Shown: positions 42,574 through 51,246 of the stretch, piece by piece | Numbering within the stretch: position 1 is the stretch's first letter | How the letters are laid out: each line of letters opens with the position of its first letter | Source of the DNA: Clostridiaceae bacterium | Lineage (GTDB): Bacteria; Bacillota; Clostridia; Oscillospirales; Acutalibacteraceae | NCBI GenBank assembly: GCA_030530095.1 | Contig: JAUMVO010000001.1 | Coordinates: 186,001 to 250,000, forward strand | Direction of reading: 5' to 3' | Length of the DNA stretch: 64,000 bases | Translations under genes and position numbers: made by a program | Notes under the pieces: generated by a model | Database searches by the model: none | Told to the model about the DNA's origin: nothing | What the model saw: only the letters and a program-made list of their open reading frames with translations

Positions 42574-42611
42574 ATTCCCGATAAGCGTTCAGCTTATCGG
42601 GAACTTTTTTA
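42574..42611 (+). terminator. Intrinsic terminator of fba
   Basis: TTCCCGATAAGC-GTTCA-GCTTATCGGGAA then CTTTTTT. Confidence 0.9.
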
Positions 42612-42621
42612 TTATAACCGC

Positions 42622-43053
42622 TTATTCGTCGAAGCCGCGGTTTCTTTTGGTAAGCCAATAAATGAAGCTCAGGTCAGCCGTGAACACAAGGCCGAAGCCG
42701 AGCGCCGCGAACGCCGTGAGCACCTTAAGTGCAACGCCGCCTGCCGTGCCTGTGCTCATGAGCAGGGCGATAAAGCACGCTGCAGCTACGGTGACAACAG
42801 TGCCGATAATCAGCATGAGAACATGATTGCCGAGCTGACGCGAAAGCGCACAGTTGCGGCTGTAAGTGTTTGCAACTGCGAGCGCGAACGCCGTAATAAC
42901 CGACACGCCTGCGAGCGCAACGGCTAAAACAGCAAAGGTCGCAACGCCCGTAACCGCAGTGTCGGTAACAAGTACGCCTGCGGCAACACCTGCCGCAACG
43001 CTCAAAACCGTGCCGATAATAAAGCCGATAAAGCTTCCGGAAGATTTGTCCAT
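42622..43053 (-). CDS. Small four-helix membrane protein of unknown function
   Basis: The 143-residue protein has about four hydrophobic segments, beginning FIGFIIGTVLSVAAGVAAGVLVTDT, and Ala/Val-rich helices. I do not recognise a family. ATG 43053 has GGAGGG 6 bases upstream; an in-frame GTG at 43071 is less likely. It is convergent with fba. Confidence 0.7.
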   Translation of the reverse strand: MDKSSGSFIGFIIGTVLSVAAGVAAGVLVTDTAVTGVATFAVLAVALAGVSVITAFALAVANTYSRNCALSRQLGNHVLMLIIGTVVTVAAACFIALLMSTGTAGGVALKVLTAFAALGFGLVFTADLSFIYWLTKRNRGFDE

Positions 43054-43164
43054 ATTTTCCCTCCTTTTCACGTGGTATTACATTTTATACAACCGAGAAT
43101 TGAAATGTTACGCATTAAATTGCCTTTTCTTTTTTTATGTGTTATACTGCGGGTGGGTGATACA

Positions 43165-44811
43165 ATGGAAAACGTGAAAAATGTAAAAAGTTATATAAAA
43201 AATGTACCACAATACTTTTTGATAATTGCAACTCTGTTATCTGTTTTTGGTGTCTTTTATTATACTATAGGTTTATCCAAAAATTTTGTTAATACGGATA
43301 TTTTTGATACTTTGCTTTGGGCAAAAGCTTCATATGAATCCGGGAAAATAATTTCTCCTGACTTTTATTATTCTGCCTTTCTGCCTTTTGGCGGTTCACT
43401 TCTGATGCTTCCTTTTATTCCTTTCTTTGGAGTGAGTTTTACAACTCATGTAATAGGAATGGTCATTTTTGAAATTATCTTTTTAGTTTGCTTTGTTTTG
43501 TTTTTTAGAAAAATCGGCTTTAATGCAAACTGGATTATGATTGCGCTTATAGCTAATTGCTTGCTTTGGCTATGCTCTGATAAGTTCCGTGAAATGTTTA
43601 TGGAGCACATTATCTATTACAGTTTATCAGCTTTATTTGTTTTGGTCGGATACATGCTAATTAATGAATTTGTTTGTAGTATTAATTCGGCATCTAAGAG
43701 AAAAAAGATTATACTGGGATTAATATCTGTTGCTTTCTTCACCTTGGTAGCAACTGATGGAGTTCAGATTGTAGGGCTTGCAACTGTTCCTGTTATTGCT
43801 GCTTTTATTTGTGAACGTTTTTTTGACGTTAAAACGAGGATTACCTCTAAAGAGAATAGACCTACCATTGTTGCTGTTGTTATTGTGGGAATAGCTACTG
43901 TAGCAGGATTAATTGTAATAAAAATGTTGCTTCACGGTAGCGTTAGCGAGTATGCAAGCTCATTCAGTCAATATGATACGAACGACAGAATATATATGTA
44001 TCCGCAAAAGATTAAGAACTTTGTTGATTGTTGGTATCAGCTTTTTGAAGTCTTTTTTATAAGCAAAGTCAGTTTGTCCAGTATTAATCAAATACCGATT
44101 TTGGTTACAGCGGCATATGCTACTATATTGTTATTGACAGTACCAATAACTGCATTGTTCTATAAAAAAATAAAAGCTCAGGAAGTTAAGAAGCTGTTTT
44201 GGATAGCGCTTTTTGTAAATGCTATTACGCTTTTTTTATGGATAGTAGGTACAATTGCAGGAGTTGAATGGAGACTAATACCTTCGGTTTTTGCATCTTT
44301 TTTATTGCTTATTACAGAATTAAAAATGATGTTTGAAACAGTTGAACTTAAAAGATTTTCTATAGTTATAATTGCAGTTGTGCTATTGACTGCTTATCCT
44401 AGTTTCAATTATCTGATAGCATATTCTCCGACTGATAACTATGCAGGTTATTCTGCGTTGTTGGAAAAAATGGAACACAATAATATAACTCACGGTTACG
44501 GAAACTACTGGATATCAGGTACACTAAATGTACTCACTCAGGAAAAGGTTAATATCGAATTTGTAGAATTCCATACTGATGAACAACTTCATATTTATCA
44601 ATATCAACAGTTCCCTCATATTGATGAAGATAATAGTTTTGACAATACCGTTCTTATTTTGCAAACCAAAGCAACCGATTTTTATGAGCAAACAGATTCG
44701 TACAAAAATAACAAAGAAAGATTGCTGGAAAAATATGAAATGGGCGGAGAATTTGGTTACGTCGCTTATTTTTATGATTACGATATTTACGGTTCAATTG
44801 TAAATCCATAG
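43165..44811 (+). CDS. Multi-pass membrane protein, GT-C glycosyltransferase-like layout
   Basis: The 548-residue protein has about 11 or more hydrophobic helices and a C-terminal globular part (~residues 445-548). The first loop contains NTDIFDTLLWAKASYESGKIISPDFYYS, an acidic extracytoplasmic loop of the kind found in GT-C enzymes, and AFLPFGGSLLMLPFIPF follows. No specific family can be named. It is clearly AT-richer than its neighbours (many AAA, TTA, ATA codons), which suggests transfer. ATG 43165 is preferred over upstream starts. It ends just before a terminator shared with the convergent DUF5684 gene. Confidence 0.65.
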   Translation: MENVKNVKSYIKNVPQYFLIIATLLSVFGVFYYTIGLSKNFVNTDIFDTLLWAKASYESGKIISPDFYYSAFLPFGGSLLMLPFIPFFGVSFTTHVIGMVIFEIIFLVCFVLFFRKIGFNANWIMIALIANCLLWLCSDKFREMFMEHIIYYSLSALFVLVGYMLINEFVCSINSASKRKKIILGLISVAFFTLVATDGVQIVGLATVPVIAAFICERFFDVKTRITSKENRPTIVAVVIVGIATVAGLIVIKMLLHGSVSEYASSFSQYDTNDRIYMYPQKIKNFVDCWYQLFEVFFISKVSLSSINQIPILVTAAYATILLLTVPITALFYKKIKAQEVKKLFWIALFVNAITLFLWIVGTIAGVEWRLIPSVFASFLLLITELKMMFETVELKRFSIVIIAVVLLTAYPSFNYLIAYSPTDNYAGYSALLEKMEHNNITHGYGNYWISGTLNVLTQEKVNIEFVEFHTDEQLHIYQYQQFPHIDEDNSFDNTVLILQTKATDFYEQTDSYKNNKERLLEKYEMGGEFGYVAYFYDYDIYGSIVNP

Positions 44812-44822
44812 CCGATAATAAT

Positions 44823-44855
44823 AAAAAAGGCCTCCGCACGGAGACCTTTTTTATT
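44823..44855. terminator. Bidirectional intrinsic terminator
   Basis: AAAAAAGG-C-CTCCG-CAC-GGAGACCTTTTTT, usable in both directions between two convergent genes. Confidence 0.8.
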
Positions 44856-44862
44856 ATTATCA

Positions 44863-45240
44863 TTATCTGTTTCCTCTCGGCCCGATATATTTTGCCGAGC
44901 CGAAACCGAGTATGTAGGTGAAGATGATATTCAGAAATACCAGTCCGATTCCGAACAGTGCGCTCTTGCCGAAGGCTTTTGCCATTCTGATATTGAGCAG
45001 AAACGCATAAACGACGTTGACAATCGGGATTATGAACAGCAGGAACTTCCAGCCGTTACCGTCGGCGATTTTGCACATTTTGTAAAGGTTGACAATAGGT
45101 ATGAAAGCCCAGATTCCGCTCTCGCCTGCCTTGTTAAAAACCTTCCATAGCGCGATTACCGAGATGACGTAAAACAGTAACGCGCCGAACGTGGTCTGTC
45201 CGTTGATAATTTCGTGAACATGCTCCATATAGGTTTCCAT
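44863..45240 (-). CDS. DUF5684-type membrane protein
   Basis: The 125-residue protein has four hydrophobic segments with LWKVFNKAGESGIWAFIPIVNLYKMCKIADGNGWKFLLFIIPIVN, the typical GxxxWxxxIPxxN pattern of DUF5684. Function unknown. AAGGAGAG precedes the ATG. It lies 13 bases after the DUF6472-like gene on the same strand and is probably the last gene of the cyclase-flavoprotein operon. Confidence 0.75.
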   Translation of the reverse strand: METYMEHVHEIINGQTTFGALLFYVISVIALWKVFNKAGESGIWAFIPIVNLYKMCKIADGNGWKFLLFIIPIVNVVYAFLLNIRMAKAFGKSALFGIGLVFLNIIFTYILGFGSAKYIGPRGNR

Positions 45241-45253
45241 ATTTATCTCTCCT

Positions 45254-45439
45254 TCAGTTTTGCTTCTGAACTATTTTGTATTCATCGTATGGGTTGTAGT
45301 AGGGACATTCGTAGTCCTGATAGCTAAGGAATCTTGCCATTTCGTCCTCGTCGAGATTCACCTCGCAGCAATAGCAGTCGTATTCGTCGTCATAGTAGTA
45401 ATACGCGCAGCTCTCGCACTGCGAAACCTTGTCAGCCAT
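45254..45439 (-). CDS. Small Cys-rich acidic protein (DUF6472-like)
   Basis: The 61-residue protein reads CESCAYYYYDDEYDCYCCEVNLDEDEMARFLSYQDYECPYY, the DUF6472-like pattern with paired Cys that could bind metal. Function unknown. The start is placed at ATG 45439 just downstream of the flavoprotein stop (45444-45446); the open frame runs further upstream only inside the flavoprotein gene. Confidence 0.7.
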   Translation of the reverse strand: MADKVSQCESCAYYYYDDEYDCYCCEVNLDEDEMARFLSYQDYECPYYNPYDEYKIVQKQN

Positions 45440-45443
45440 TTTA

Positions 45444-46997
45444 TCAGCTCTTTTCCTCGTGATATTCCTTTTCGGTGTTAACGTTCCAGATGTTCGCCTT
45501 ATCCGTCTTGCCCTGTGTAATGTTCTTAACTGCTTCGAACGAGGTGCACATACTGTGGTCCATGTTGTTGTAGCGGTGCTGACCGTTTCTGCCGACGCAG
45601 TAAAGGTTAGGTATTGTGTCGAGCCAGCCCTTAAGCTCGTCAATTCGTGCGTAGGTGTCAAAATATGCGGGATACGCCTTTTTAACTCGTTCGACGTGTG
45701 TGTCAATAACCTCGTCGGCGCTGTCAATCAGACCTGTTTTTACCATCTCGCCGACAGCGAATGCGGTAAATTCTGCGTCGCTCATATTCCACATTGAGTC
45801 TCCCTCGTTACAGAAATACTCGAGCCCGAGCCACACGTTGTTTTCGATATCCTTTACCATGTACGGAGACCAGTTGTTGTAAATCTGGAAACGTCCCATT
45901 TTCACGCTTCTGTCGTGAACATAAACCCAGTTGTCGGGCACGGTGTTTCCGATAGTTTTAATTTTAGTTTCGTTTTTAAGCTTCAGCTTCGGGACGAGCA
46001 CACCGACGGTCATATAGTCGCGGTAGGGGAGACCGTCCGCAATCTCTCTTACGCTTTCGGGTACGCCGTCCATTCCCGCAATCAGGTCCTTCAACGGCAT
46101 TGAAGAAATAAGTATGTCGCAATTCATATACTGTTTCTCGCCGTCCTTAACGAACTCTACTGCGGTGACGCTGTTTGCGTCGCTGCGGATAATACGCTTA
46201 ACCGGAGCATTCTTTACAATTCTGCCGCCCAGCTTTTCAATTTCATCAGCCGTCAGCTCCCAGAGCTGACCGGGACCGAACTTCGGGTACGAAAACTCCT
46301 CGATAAGCGAGGTCTCAACGGTTCTGTTCTTCCTGCCGAACGACTTCGAGAAAATGTCCTTGAGTACGGCTGTTATCGACAGTCCCTTTACGCGCTGAGC
46401 GCCCCATTCGGGCGAAATCTCGCTCGGATGCCTGCCCCATAGGTTCTCGGTGTAGTTCTCAAAGAACATTGAATAAAGTTTCTTTCCGAAGCGGTTGATA
46501 TAGAAGTCCTCAAGCGACTTTTCCTCACGTTTGAAGAATACGCTTTTCAGATAACTGAGCCCGACAACTATCGTTGTGCCCAGGCCCATATTCTTTACGG
46601 TATCAAACTTAAGCGAAACAGGGTAGTCAAAGAACTTTCTGTTAAAGAAAATCCGCGACAGTCTGTTTCTCCTTAACATCACTCTGTCGTCCGTTTCGGG
46701 GTCGGGACCGCCTGCCGCGGTTGCGGAGGTCCTTCCGAGCAGCCTGTCGTCAAAGGGCAGCGCGCCCTGAGTCGGCAACATCTTTTCCCACCACTCGTTG
46801 ACCTCGGGAACCTTTGAGAAGAAGCGATGACCGCCCATATCCATACGGTTGCCGTTATAGTTCACCGTTTTTGAGATACCGCCTATACAGTCGCTCGCTT
46901 CAAAAACAGTTACTTCGTATTCAGTTGATTTTTTCAGCAGTTCGTAACCCGCCGTAAGTCCCGCGGGGCCCGCGCCGATTATTATAACCTTTTTCAT
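45444..46997 (-). CDS. NAD(P)/FAD-dependent oxidoreductase (protoporphyrinogen oxidase/UDP-galactopyranose mutase-like)
   Basis: The 517-residue flavoprotein has an N-terminal FAD-binding Rossmann fold ([20 protein letters not shown]) with [14 protein letters not shown] for ribose contact, and MDMGGHRFF just after. The end has [20 protein letters not shown] for the second FAD contact. This family of amine-oxidase-like proteins includes sugar-nucleotide modifying enzymes; the substrate is not evident. Its start overlaps the stop of the cyclase-family gene (ATGA), so the two are coupled. Confidence 0.85.
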   Translation of the reverse strand: MKKVIIIGAGPAGLTAGYELLKKSTEYEVTVFEASDCIGGISKTVNYNGNRMDMGGHRFFSKVPEVNEWWEKMLPTQGALPFDDRLLGRTSATAAGGPDPETDDRVMLRRNRLSRIFFNRKFFDYPVSLKFDTVKNMGLGTTIVVGLSYLKSVFFKREEKSLEDFYINRFGKKLYSMFFENYTENLWGRHPSEISPEWGAQRVKGLSITAVLKDIFSKSFGRKNRTVETSLIEEFSYPKFGPGQLWELTADEIEKLGGRIVKNAPVKRIIRSDANSVTAVEFVKDGEKQYMNCDILISSMPLKDLIAGMDGVPESVREIADGLPYRDYMTVGVLVPKLKLKNETKIKTIGNTVPDNWVYVHDRSVKMGRFQIYNNWSPYMVKDIENNVWLGLEYFCNEGDSMWNMSDAEFTAFAVGEMVKTGLIDSADEVIDTHVERVKKAYPAYFDTYARIDELKGWLDTIPNLYCVGRNGQHRYNNMDHSMCTSFEAVKNITQGKTDKANIWNVNTEKEYHEEKS

Positions 46998-47602
46998 TTT
47001 ACCGCATTACTCCAGAAAATATAGTCTGCCACGAGCAGAGCGCGCGTAAATGACGCCTCTGCGCCGTCAATCCTGACAGGTGGCGCGATGAGAAAATAGT
47101 CTCCTTTTGCAGCTTCGTCGAGGTTGAGCCCTTCAAGTATGGCAATGTTTGAACGAAGCAGAGCGCGGTGCGCCGCGCCGTCCGAGCCGGGCATCTCAAC
47201 CGTCGTCGAGTCCGTGCCTATCAGGTCATAGCCGTACAGCGCCATAACCTCGGCGGCTGTTTCGTGAATGAAGGCTCTGCCGTGAGATTTGATAAGCACG
47301 CGCTTACAGTCGCGCGGGAAATAATCCTCGACCGTCTGGCCGGTGATTATACCCTCTGAGACCTCAAGCACCTTGCAGGGACCTATGAACTTTTCGAGGC
47401 TGTATTCTTCAATGCTCTCACCGTCGATAAGAAAATGCGACGGAGCGTCAATGTGAGTTCCGTTATGCAGACACGCGCATATTGCACTCAGCGAGTACTG
47501 GCTGTCGTCGCCGATGGTTTTAATCCACTCGTGTTCGGGTACGGGATCGCCCTCGTAAACGGGCGCCGTCAGCAGATCGCGCGAAATATCGATTATCTTC
47601 AT
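46994..47602 (-). CDS. Cyclase-family (kynurenine formamidase-like) protein
   Basis: The 202-residue protein has the metal-binding signature [12 protein letters not shown] (residues ~47-58) of the cyclase/formamidase superfamily (COG1878) and [22 protein letters not shown] near residue 130. Members hydrolyse N-formyl-kynurenine or related amides and imides; the specific substrate is not known here. AAGGTG precedes the ATG. First gene of the run that continues into the flavoprotein, DUF6472 and DUF5684 genes. Confidence 0.88.
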   Translation of the reverse strand: MKIIDISRDLLTAPVYEGDPVPEHEWIKTIGDDSQYSLSAICACLHNGTHIDAPSHFLIDGESIEEYSLEKFIGPCKVLEVSEGIITGQTVEDYFPRDCKRVLIKSHGRAFIHETAAEVMALYGYDLIGTDSTTVEMPGSDGAAHRALLRSNIAILEGLNLDEAAKGDYFLIAPPVRIDGAEASFTRALLVADYIFWSNAVK

Positions 47603-47690
47603 AAGCCCACCTTCTTCTGATTATTTCACTATTCATTAAATTTTATCAAATAGTATAGTTGTTGTCAAATTAACAAATTGAAAATAATAC

Positions 47691-47719
47691 TTGAAAAACG
47701 AAATGTTTTATGGTAATAT
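47691..47719 (+). promoter_or_regulatory. Promoter of tRNA-Ala
   Basis: TTGAAA at 47691-47696 and TAATAT at 47714-47719, spacer 17; the -10 ends 11 bases before the tRNA. Confidence 0.6.
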
Positions 47720-47730
47720 CTTATCTGCAC

Positions 47731-47806
47731 GGGGGCGTAGCTCAGCTGGGAGAGCGTCTGACTGGCAGTCAGAAGGTCAACGGTTCGATCCCGTCCGTCT
47801 CCACCA
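47731..47806 (+). tRNA. tRNA-Ala (anticodon GGC)
   Basis: The 76-nt sequence folds as a class I tRNA: acceptor GGGGGCG with CGTCTCC, giving the G3-U70 pair that marks alanine tRNAs; anticodon loop CTGGCAG (anticodon GGC); T-loop TTCGATC; encoded CCA. A terminator hairpin follows at once. Confidence 0.95.
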
Positions 47807-47808
47807 AT

Positions 47809-47846
47809 AAAGCAGATACGGCGTATGTCGTGTCTGCTTTATTTTT
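47809..47846 (+). terminator. Intrinsic terminator of tRNA-Ala
   Basis: AAAGCAGA pairs with TCTGCTTT around a GC-rich loop and is followed by ATTTTTTT. Confidence 0.85.
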
Positions 47847-47959
47847 TTACAATCAGGGCGGGAGCGAACCGCCGTCCATGTCGAGCGGTATGCCGTAAGG
47901 CAGAGCGAGACGGACAAACAAATGCGAAAGGCTTGCAAAGCAAGCGAACGAAGCGAAGC

Positions 47960-47982
47960 TTCGATCCCGTCCGTCTCCACCA
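47960..47982 (+). repeat. Second copy of the tRNA-Ala 3' end (att-like direct repeat)
   Basis: The last 23 bases of tRNA-Ala (TTCGATCCC through CACCA, 47784-47806) are repeated exactly here, 176 bp downstream. Such duplications of a tRNA 3' end are the usual scar of an integrase acting at a tRNA gene. The intervening text holds no gene. Confidence 0.8.
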
Positions 47983-48023
47983 CGTCGTCGCAAGCTATGT
48001 ATCGCTTGCGGCGATTTTTTTAT
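47983..48023 (+). terminator. Intrinsic terminator next to the tRNA-Ala 3'-end copy
   Basis: TCGTCGCAAGC pairs with GCTTGCGGCGA and is followed by TTTTTTT. Confidence 0.7.
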
Positions 48024-48129
48024 CGCCTCGCACTCACGCCGCTGCTCCTCCTTTCCGCAAAAAGTCCCGCTCGGTTCGCCTGCTCGCTTGCAAGCGCACT
48101 CGCGACGGCTCACTGTCGCTACCAACTTT

Positions 48130-48290
48130 TTGCGGTATGATGTAGGGGCGATTCACGAATCGCCCGTTGCTTCCCCTCATAGGGGAAGCTGGCAGTTGCG
48201 AAGCAACTGACTGATGAGGTGAGAATACCCCTCATCCACCGCTATCGCGGTCCCCCTTCCCCCAAGGGGGAAGGAACGAAGAAACCACTA
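48130..48290. repeat. Cluster of dispersed palindromic hairpin elements
   Basis: It contains GTAGG followed by GGCGATTC/GAATCGCC, TTCCCCTC-ATA-GGGGAA followed by GCTGG, GTTGC-GAA-GCAAC and CCTTCCCCC-AA-GGGGGAAGG. Related elements with different stems but the same flanks occur at 53020-53216 and in repeat family A. Confidence 0.65.
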
Positions 48291-48305
48291 TTCCTTAATT
48301 CCCTA

Positions 48306-48334
48306 TTGAAAAACCGATAAATCTGTGCTACAAT
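48306..48334 (+). promoter_or_regulatory. Promoter of the FAD-dependent oxidoreductase gene
   Basis: TTGAAA at 48306-48311 and TACAAT at 48329-48334, spacer 17. Transcription should start near 48341, giving a leader of about 60 nt. Confidence 0.65.
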
Positions 48335-48354
48335 AGATTGTAATAAGAAATCAA

Positions 48355-48383
48355 AGCTGCTTATTACGGGCAGCTATTTTTTT
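48355..48383 (+). terminator. Terminator-shaped hairpin in the leader (possible attenuator)
   Basis: AGCTGC pairs with GCAGCT across a 9-base loop, followed by ATTTTTTT, between the promoter and ATG 48401. Confidence 0.5.
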
Positions 48384-48400
48384 GTGTTAAGAGGTATATT

Positions 48401-49768
48401 ATGAATTACGACGTTATTATTATCGGCGCGGGCCCCGGCGGAATATTCTCGGCTTATGAGCTTGTGAACGGCAATAAGAATCTTAAAATCGCGGTTTTCG
48501 AAAAGGGTAACTCTCTTGATAAGAGAAAGTGCCCCATCGACGGCAAGAAGATAAAGTCCTGCATCAAGTGCCCGACCTGCGCTATTATGAGCGGCTTCGG
48601 CGGCGCCGGCGCATTTTCGGACGGTAAGTACAATATCACCAATCAGTTCGGCGGCACGCTTTACGAGCATATCGGCAAGACCGAGGCGATCGACCTTATG
48701 AAATACGTCGACTCGATTAACCTTAAATACGGCGGCGAGGGGACCAAGCTCTATTCGACCGCAAACACGGCTATCAAGAAAAAGTGCTTTGAAAACGACC
48801 TGCATCTTCTCGACGCTCAGGTAAGACATCTCGGCACGGACATAAACTATGTCGTGCTTGAAAATATCTACAACGAGTTAAAGGATAAGGTTGAATTCCG
48901 CTTCCGCACCGAAATAACCTCCGTCAGAAAAATCGACGGCGGCTTTGAGGTTGAGGCAGGGGATGAAGCCTACACCTGCGAAAAGTGCATTATCTCCGTC
49001 GGACGAAGCGGTTCGAAGTGGATGGAGAAGGTCTGCGGTGAGCTGGATATACCCACTATGTCCAACCGCGTTGACATCGGCGTACGCGTCGAGCTTCCTG
49101 CCGAGGTTTTCTCGCACCTTACAGACGAATTGTATGAAAGCAAGATTGTTTACCGCACCAAGCAGTTTGAGGACCTTGTCCGCACATTCTGTATGAATCC
49201 GCACGGCGCGGTCGTTAACGAAAATACAAACGGCATTGTCACCGTAAACGGCCACAGCTACGAGGACCCGAAAATGCACACGAACAATACGAATTTCGCG
49301 CTGCTCGTTTCAAAGCATTTTTCCGAGCCCTTCAAGGACTCCAACGGCTACGGCGAGAGCATAGCGAGACTTTCGAATATGCTCGGCGGCGGAGTTATAG
49401 TTCAGCGCTTCGGCGACCTGACGCGCGGCAGACGCTCAAACGAGCAGAGAATTGCCGAGAGCTACGTCGTTCCCACACTTGCGGCAACGCCCGGCGACCT
49501 GAGCCTCGTTATTCCCAAGAGAATACTCGACGGCATTATCGAGATGATTTATGCGCTCGATAAGATAGCGCCCGGCACGGCGAACGACGACACGCTGCTT
49601 TACGGCGTCGAGGTCAAGTTCTATAATATGGAGGTCGAAATCGACAACGATTTACAGACCAAGCACAGGGGACTTTACGTAATCGGCGACGGCTCGGGCG
49701 TAACGCACTCGCTCTCTCACGCATCGGCAAGCGGCGTTTACGTAGCAAGGCACATATTGCGCGCATAA
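48401..49768 (+). CDS. NAD(P)/FAD-dependent oxidoreductase (COG2509-type)
   Basis: The 455-residue flavoprotein starts with the FAD fold [19 protein letters not shown] and FEKGNSLDKRKCPID. Residues ~42-60 hold four Cys (KCPIDGKKIKSCIKCPTC) then GFGGAGAFSDGKYN, the typical layout of the COG2509 'FAD-dependent dehydrogenase' group. The end has GLYVIGDGSGVTHSLSHASASGVYVA. Physiological substrate unknown. GAGG precedes the ATG. It has its own promoter and a terminator-like hairpin in the leader. A hairpin array follows directly after the stop. Confidence 0.85.
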   Translation: MNYDVIIIGAGPGGIFSAYELVNGNKNLKIAVFEKGNSLDKRKCPIDGKKIKSCIKCPTCAIMSGFGGAGAFSDGKYNITNQFGGTLYEHIGKTEAIDLMKYVDSINLKYGGEGTKLYSTANTAIKKKCFENDLHLLDAQVRHLGTDINYVVLENIYNELKDKVEFRFRTEITSVRKIDGGFEVEAGDEAYTCEKCIISVGRSGSKWMEKVCGELDIPTMSNRVDIGVRVELPAEVFSHLTDELYESKIVYRTKQFEDLVRTFCMNPHGAVVNENTNGIVTVNGHSYEDPKMHTNNTNFALLVSKHFSEPFKDSNGYGESIARLSNMLGGGVIVQRFGDLTRGRRSNEQRIAESYVVPTLAATPGDLSLVIPKRILDGIIEMIYALDKIAPGTANDDTLLYGVEVKFYNMEVEIDNDLQTKHRGLYVIGDGSGVTHSLSHASASGVYVARHILRA

Positions 49769-49773
49769 GCGCA

Positions 49774-49958
49774 GTGAAATGAACTTCGTTCGTGAAATAC
49801 ACTCTGTGCGTGAAATGACTTGCGTCGTGAAATACGCTTCGCGCGCAATATTGCACCGATAGCGAAGCTTTCGGTATTTCACGTTCTGCGATAGCAGAAT
49901 ATTTCACGCTGAATTTTAATTTGGTATTTCACGTTTTGCGGAACGCAAAATATTTAAC
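49774..49958. repeat. Hairpin array 1 (spacer GTGAAAT, then ATTTCAC)
   Basis: GTGAAAT occurs at 49774, 49792, 49810 and 49827 and its complement ATTTCAC at 49876, 49901 and 49926, with a decayed ATTTAAC at 49952. Between them lie small hairpins with different stems: GAAC-TTC-GTTC, CAC-TCT-GTG, GAC-TTGC-GTC, CGC-TTC-GCG, AGC-GAA-GCT nested in CCGA/TCGG, TTCTGC-GATA-GCAGAA and TTTTGC-GGAA-CGCAAAA. The array switches orientation in the middle. Confidence 0.8.
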
Positions 49959-49983
49959 TTATAATTGCAATACAAATGATAAC

Positions 49984-50008
49984 GGCACGGATTTCTCCGT
50001 GCCTTTTT
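49984..50008 (+). terminator. Intrinsic terminator beyond hairpin array 1
   Basis: GGCACGGA-TTTC-TCCGTGCC then TTTTT; it ends the transcript of the upstream flavoprotein. Confidence 0.8.
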
Positions 50009-50075
50009 CAGTGTATAAACCGTTGTCCGCGGCGCTCCGTTTTCCGGTGCCGCATTAAAAAGATGCAGATTATTA

Positions 50076-51143
50076 TTAAACGATCTGCGTGAGTAAACAC
50101 ACGGCCGCAAAAATAACCGGAAGCGTATTTGTCAGAAATCTGTTGTTCATTTTCTGCTTGTCTTTCGCGATAAACACAACGAGTATTACAGCTATAATCT
50201 CAATTGCAATTCTGACAAGGTTGAACATATCCGGCGGAGTACCGACGGCAAACTGCAACACAATTCTTAAAACCGAGGCCGCCGCAATAATAATATACGG
50301 CGCGACAAAGCGGTTTTCGTTTTCAACCGCAGGACTTCCGTCCAAAAGTCTGTAAAGCAGATAGAACACGGATACTGTCACAACGGCGGTAAGCACAATA
50401 CCGACTGATAAAATGAGAAAACGGACAAGGAACATTCCGTTATCCCTCACAGATTCCTCATTAACGGGAGAGGGCTTTACTGTCAGCATATTGAAAGCAT
50501 ACGACGCCATACCCGGCACATAATAAACGGACATAAAGGCAAACCAGACGTTCCTTTTTGCGATTTCCTCCTTGCCGAGCTGTCTGAACGCTTTGAGATA
50601 AAAATATCTTATCAGCAGAAACGAGATAACCGTCCCGAGTGCAGACAGAACAGACGCAAGCAGAGTTGTATGCGCGTATATACCTGCCGTGAGATCGTGT
50701 CTGCCCGCTTTAGTCAGTATAATTGAAAGATAAGTCGGTATCGCGATAAGAAACGTTACCAGTACTCCTGTGCAGAAGTAGGTTTCAATTCCCGCACGCC
50801 TCAATATCTTCCTACTATTCGCCGCCATAGGCTGAGAAGCTGCTCCCATATTTCCTTCGCTCCCTTCCCGAAAAAACGGGTTGTAGGGGAGTTGAGTGTC
50901 TATTGTGTTCTCGGCTTCGCTCTGCCTGTCGTATTCATCCTGCTCGTCAATATCGGGAGTCAGCTCGTAAGCCGAAAGCTCAAACGCCTGAGAGATTGCT
51001 ACCCTCATATCCTCGTCGGGCAGTCGTTCACCGTTTTCAACAGCTTTTAATTGCTCAAGGTCTATATTTGCCTTCTCGGCAAACTGCTCCTGAGTTAATC
51101 CACTTCTTATTCTTAAATCAATGATTTTATCTTTAACCGTCAT
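50076..51143 (-). CDS. XRE-family HTH domain fused to a membrane domain
   Basis: The 355-residue protein starts with an XRE/Cro-like HTH (IIDLRIRSGLTQEQFAEKANIDLEQLKAVENGERLPDEDMRVAI, residues ~7-50), an acidic linker to ~residue 110, and about six membrane helices from residue ~118 on. A DNA-binding domain on a membrane protein suggests a membrane-tethered sensor or regulator; the target is unknown. AAGGGGGCAAGGA precedes the ATG. No partner gene is evident. Confidence 0.8.
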   Translation of the reverse strand: MTVKDKIIDLRIRSGLTQEQFAEKANIDLEQLKAVENGERLPDEDMRVAISQAFELSAYELTPDIDEQDEYDRQSEAENTIDTQLPYNPFFREGSEGNMGAASQPMAANSRKILRRAGIETYFCTGVLVTFLIAIPTYLSIILTKAGRHDLTAGIYAHTTLLASVLSALGTVISFLLIRYFYLKAFRQLGKEEIAKRNVWFAFMSVYYVPGMASYAFNMLTVKPSPVNEESVRDNGMFLVRFLILSVGIVLTAVVTVSVFYLLYRLLDGSPAVENENRFVAPYIIIAAASVLRIVLQFAVGTPPDMFNLVRIAIEIIAVILVVFIAKDKQKMNNRFLTNTLPVIFAAVCLLTQIV

Positions 51144-51246
51144 TTCCTTGCCCCCTTACTATATAAATCAAAAATATTATAACATTTTTCACTGTAACTT
51201 TCAACTTTTGCTCAGGGCGGCCGTTTCCGACCGCCCTTACTTTTTG

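Noticed and set aside
47777..48145. Overlapping 70-106 codon frames after tRNA-Ala
   Set aside because: They run through the tRNA 3' end, its copy and terminator hairpins; the base pattern is that of palindromic repeats, not coding sequence.
49774..49958. Possible CRISPR array
   Set aside because: The constant unit is only 7 bases, the variable parts are self-complementary hairpins, and unit length is about 18-25 bases. No cas genes are present.
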